Below the pieces are notes generated by a model, which did not search any database, was not told where the DNA came from, and saw nothing but the letters and a program-made list of their open reading frames with translations. 52,147 nucleotides of DNA from Rhizophagus sp. LPA8_4_AMF (taxonomy: Eukaryota; Glomeromycota; Glomeromycetes; Glomerales; Glomeraceae), in NCBI GenBank assembly GCA_021464525.1, contig JADRCO010000118.1, forward strand, positions 1-52,147. Direction: 5' to 3'. Position numbers and translations under genes: made by a program. Within the stretch, counting starts at the first letter, position 1, and each line of letters starts with the position of its first letter. Shown here one piece after another: positions 48,424 to 52,147 of the stretch.

Positions 48424-49977
48424 TAGAATTATAGATTATACCCCTCTTAATAATACTTTAGATGATACTTGTATATTGTAATGTAAAATATAATAAATAA
48501 AAATTAGATTGTTAAATAATGAATATTCCGTATAAAAGATTCATCAATTATATTATAAAATAATACATGTCGACTTTAAGAAAGCGCTGATAATCATCTA
48601 TAATCCATGAAAAAATTTCCAGTTTTATAATAAGAGAATTGTTTGGTCTTTTTTTAAGTCGTTCTATATACATCTCAATAAAGAATTGGATTCGTGGATT
48701 TTGTCACGTGATTTTTAAGAACAATCGGGCGAAAGTAGTTTGAAGTAGGTTTTTAAATATTCCAATTATTTTATTACCATGATCATGTATGTCATCATGA
48801 CTTTTTTTTGTGAGAATACTGAATACCTGATTTTAAGTGGTTTAAATAAAAAAATTTTTTTTTTTTAAAAAAAAAATAGATCTTCTGGAAATGCCAACAT
48901 ATCGTTAAGTAAAATAGTATTTCATGCTATAACTTGTAAATATAATTGAATTTAAAATTTATATTATAATTTACATTGTTAATTTTTGTGAATTTATACG
49001 ACTATTAAAAGGCAATCTTAAATATCTTCGTTTTATATTAATTATATTAGTTATCGACTTCTTAAAATATATATATATATATATCACCGAGATTTGTGAT
49101 TATCCTAACAAGATGATATATGATTAGAATATCATGGTTTATTTCACTGGGGTTATTCGGTTATTCCGGTCAATATATGCATGTTTTAATATTATAAATA
49201 ATATTAGATAATTTTTTGCTAAAAGTTCGTTGTTTATATCGTTAAAGAATTGAGGTGATGCCGTGATGGTGATTTGAAGTGATGATTTCGCCATAGAAAA
49301 GTAAGTTCCACGTCTATATATACACATATATATTTGATGGAAAAATTATATTAAAGAATTATAAGATTTTTTGTTTGTTTCGAAAACTTTTAACAAATTA
49401 AAAATTTAAACAATTATTTTATATTATTTTACATTAATTTGCGTGGGTACTTTCGTTTAATTAGAAGTGATGTTCAAAGGTATTATGAAATTCTTTTATA
49501 AATGAGTTCAAGCATGAAAAAAAAGTGGTTCGTTTAGAGTTTCTTATTGATTATTGAAATTTCGATGTCAAAAACTTTATAATTATTCATAATCGAAAAC
49601 ATACATACTGTATATTCTAAAATGTACAATACATCTTGTAATATAATAATATAAGATAATGAATGTATTTTAAATTAATATATATTATCAAGAGGATAAT
49701 AAGTTAAGGATTGAAATTTATTTCAAAAATTCTGTTTCATGAAAAAATAACATAACAAGAGTAATAATATCATGATGAGCCATGACATATAGTAAATTTT
49801 AAACGATTACGATTATTTTAAAATAAATATACGAATTTTCTCATAAAATTTATAAGAAATGATTATAAGTAATAATTAGTCAAGTTGACTTTTTATAAAA
49901 TTTACTATCGGTTTTATCAAGTCAAAAATCATTTTTTTCGGAGACAGAAATTAAAAGAGTTTCGGTTCGACAGACAG
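48424..49977. other. gene-poor spacer
   Basis: AT-rich; T12A10 palindrome at 48855-48876, TCACGTGA at 48704-48711 and an AT dinucleotide run at about 49066-49084. No gene supported. Confidence 0.5.
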
Positions 49978-50050
49978 GAAGTTTACCCAGCATTTTTGAC
50001 CTACTGTACATTGATTTTCTAATGTAAGTCAAAAATGTTGGGTAAACTTC
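49978..50050. repeat. 73-nt near-perfect inverted repeat (hairpin)
   Basis: The left arm 49978-50000 (GAAGTTTACCCAGC, then ATTTTTGAC) and right arm 50028-50050 are reverse complements over 23 bases with one mismatch, which would be a G-U pair if transcribed in one direction. The 27-base loop holds a second short pair (TACATT with AATGTA), extending the stem. The shape and size are those of a small-RNA precursor; a tiny foldback insertion is the alternative. Confidence 0.8.
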
Positions 50051-51912
50051 GTTGACTAACGAGGATCACTTGCGGTTCTATTTGCTTAAGAAAGGTAATC
50101 TTTGACTGGTAATTTTATTCATAAATTGTAAAAGTACTGAAACTATGAATTTCACAAATAATGCTTATTAAAGTTTTAATATTTGTTTGCAGAATAAGGA
50201 ACTAAAACTTGAACGCAGTTTACTTCAACTCGGTTTAGTTTAAAAAAAATGACGTAAAAACAATCAGAAGTGTGATGATGTAAAAATGATTTCAAAAATG
50301 GCCATTTCAATTAGTAGTAAATATATACTGTACATTGATATTCTACGAAAATAAATTTGCATCTGATTTCACCAAAGAGTGCACCGCACCAATAAATTTT
50401 TTTACCCCATTCCTCTTCAACTACCGATAATGGAATGTCTCACATTGAAGATCTAAAAAACAGATTGACAATTGTTTGTCCCAAAATTGGAATATGCCCC
50501 AATTCTCAAGTTGGAGTAATTTCCAAAATGGTGCTGTAGGACAAAAAACGCCGTTACAATCATTTACCCCAAAATGATTTGCAGTCAAAATTGGGGAAAA
50601 AATCGAGAGTTAATCAATAGAATTTGAAATTCGCTAAAAAAAAAACCAGAAAAGTTAAGAATGACTTTAATTTTATATTTACAGTACTTAATTACCATAT
50701 ATCACGGGCCATCGGATTCCCATATATAGTACCCCCCCTCTTTTTTCTGAAAAAAATTCTCCGTTTTCTTTATTATACAAGTAAATATTATATTGAATAT
50801 ACTACAAGTTTTAAAACCCTTTTACACCCCTGGATACAGCGTCAATCAACCCCCTAAAATTTGCAAGAAATCCGGGGTACAATGACTAAAATTGTGATAA
50901 ATGAGAGGTAATTAAATACTGTATATTACAGGGCGTAACATTGTGGTGATGTACCAACAGGGTCAAACATCAACTAGTTCACATCATGGTTAAAGTAATA
51001 AGATTCTAAAAAATATAGATTTTTAATGCGACATTTAACGTCGTTTTACTTCTTAAGTATAACAGTTTGATATTTCCACCCTCCTTCTCAATATCGTTGA
51101 CTTTTCAGAAGAAACTGATATACGGGTAGATCCTGGGATTATTTTTTACCAGGTTTTCCTATTTTTTTCCTTATTTCTGATCACCAATCGATTATTTTGA
51201 CATCAAACCGAGCAGGCGGACACATATTCTACCAGAATTTTAAAGAATCGTCATTATGCTTGATTGTTGATTATGTCCTATAGATTTATGCTTTTTTTGG
51301 CAGATTATTAGCAAGGTAAATTAGGTGATTATTTTTCAACATTGTTTGGCAAAAAGTAGAGATACTTTTTTGATGATTTCAATTAAATTAAGAGAAAAAA
51401 TTCTGCTTTTACGTTTGTCATAAAAAATGAATTACAGTATTAATAATGATAGATAATTTTATAGAATACAAATTTATGATATAAAAGATTTTGAAAAAAT
51501 CAATCATTATACCAATTGGAGAATATCATAATGAACTTTTTAGAACGTGAACAATGAAGAAAACCATATCCATTTTCAAATATTCAGGTACAAGTTTTTA
51601 ATAAGTCGGTTTGTAATAAAATTATTTTAAAAACTATAAAAACAATTATAATCGTTCAACAACTCATTGAGAAAAGATAAAACTTGATATCTTTCCAAAA
51701 TAGTAAATCTTGACAACGTAATTGTAAAAGAATATATATTTAAAGTTTTATTTATTTCTAATACGGATAATAATCACATGGATTATCGGCTGTAGTGAGA
51801 ATATAGATAATAAGTATAGTATAACCTCTACAGTATGATGCTAAATTTGGCAAGTATAATAAGTATGGTGCTGGCTGTACTTAGTATAGTTAACTTGTAC
51901 AGAGAGTATGAG
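50051..51912. other. gene-poor spacer
   Basis: Slightly less AT-rich around 50380-50720, with repeated CCCAAAATTGG/CCCCAAAATG words. The open frame at 50624-50857 has no recognisable domain. No gene supported. Confidence 0.4.
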
Positions 51913-52147
51913 TCAGATCGCTAATACTAGACCAAGCGCACCGACAAAAAAATTTCGGTAACGTGACCTGTGTTTATTCAACACTTTCATCACACCCCTC
52001 CGGGTTTCACTATCTGAGGTTTTTCGAGTAGGCAAAAAATTATTCGTCACCCTTAGGGCAGTGACAGATATTAGGTAATATTTTAGGGGGTGGGGGGTCA
52101 ACCAAAATCTTACGTGACACACAAATAAGCATTCTTATTGGTTAAAC
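51913..52147 (-). other. GC-richer coding-like segment at the right edge
   Basis: A 69-residue minus-strand frame (51913-52122) in a segment richer in G+C than its surroundings. The predicted peptide is basic in the middle (SETRRGVMKVLNKHRSRYR) and ends hydrophobic. It could be part of a mobile element or a gene continuing past the window. Family not recognised. Confidence 0.2.

Noticed and set aside
1..52147. tRNA genes
   Set aside because: Scanning both strands by eye for B-box-like GGTTCGANTCC words near a plausible acceptor stem gave no convincing candidate.

Overview
This is an AT-rich fungal (eukaryotic) nuclear window. Protein-coding genes are split by short GT-AG introns with T-rich acceptors, and long AT-rich intergenic stretches are full of homopolymers and decayed transposon debris. 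The gene families seen (a kinase-like/Sel1-repeat fusion, a kinase-like paralogue, two F-box paralogues, a Pcl-type cyclin, a peroxisomal acyl-CoA oxidase) fit an arbuscular mycorrhizal fungus (Glomeromycotina, Rhizophagus-like), where such families are strongly expanded. That assignment is inference from family content and base composition. No rRNA, tRNA or CRISPR was found.

Layout. 1-4921: no convincing gene. 4922-7178 (+): four-exon Pcl/Pho80-type cyclin with a long Gln-rich tail. 7179-10425: gene-poor, with a decayed minus-strand coding region (about 8500-10380). 10426-19325: a segment present three times in tandem. Units A and B each carry a four-exon short-chain dehydrogenase/reductase (SDR) gene of 256 codons. 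Unit C has only a broken fragment. Each unit carries its own transposon-like insertion: a TA-flanked pogo/mariner-like MITE in A, a MITE with a 10-bp target duplication in B, and a pogo-like end in C. 19688-22126 (-): six-exon acyl-CoA oxidase ending in the peroxisomal signal AKL. 22127-28486: gene-poor, with a foldback MITE, a retroelement remnant and a small tandem repeat. 28487-30034 (-): F-box protein. 30035-37849: gene-poor, with two decayed kinase relics in opposite orientation. 37850-40023 (+): five-exon kinase-Sel1 fusion. 40908-42464 (-): second F-box protein, with a C2H2 zinc finger at its C-terminus. 47244-48423 (+): five-exon predicted pseudokinase. 48424-52147: gene-poor, with a striking 73-nt hairpin.

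How the parts relate. Nothing suggests an operon or a biosynthetic cluster. The window shows expanded-family turnover: SDR copies, kinase copies and F-box copies at different stages between intact, active-site-altered and dead, mixed with small DNA transposons. The most interesting points are the paired occupied/empty insertion site inside the SDR triplication, the Lys-to-Arg change in the YxxxK motif of SDR copy B, the kinase-like protein that has lost both HRD and DFG but keeps its ATP-binding elements, and the F-box/C2H2 combination. Exon boundaries below were worked out by hand from reading frame, splice consensus and agreement between paralogues. All joined reading frames close exactly.
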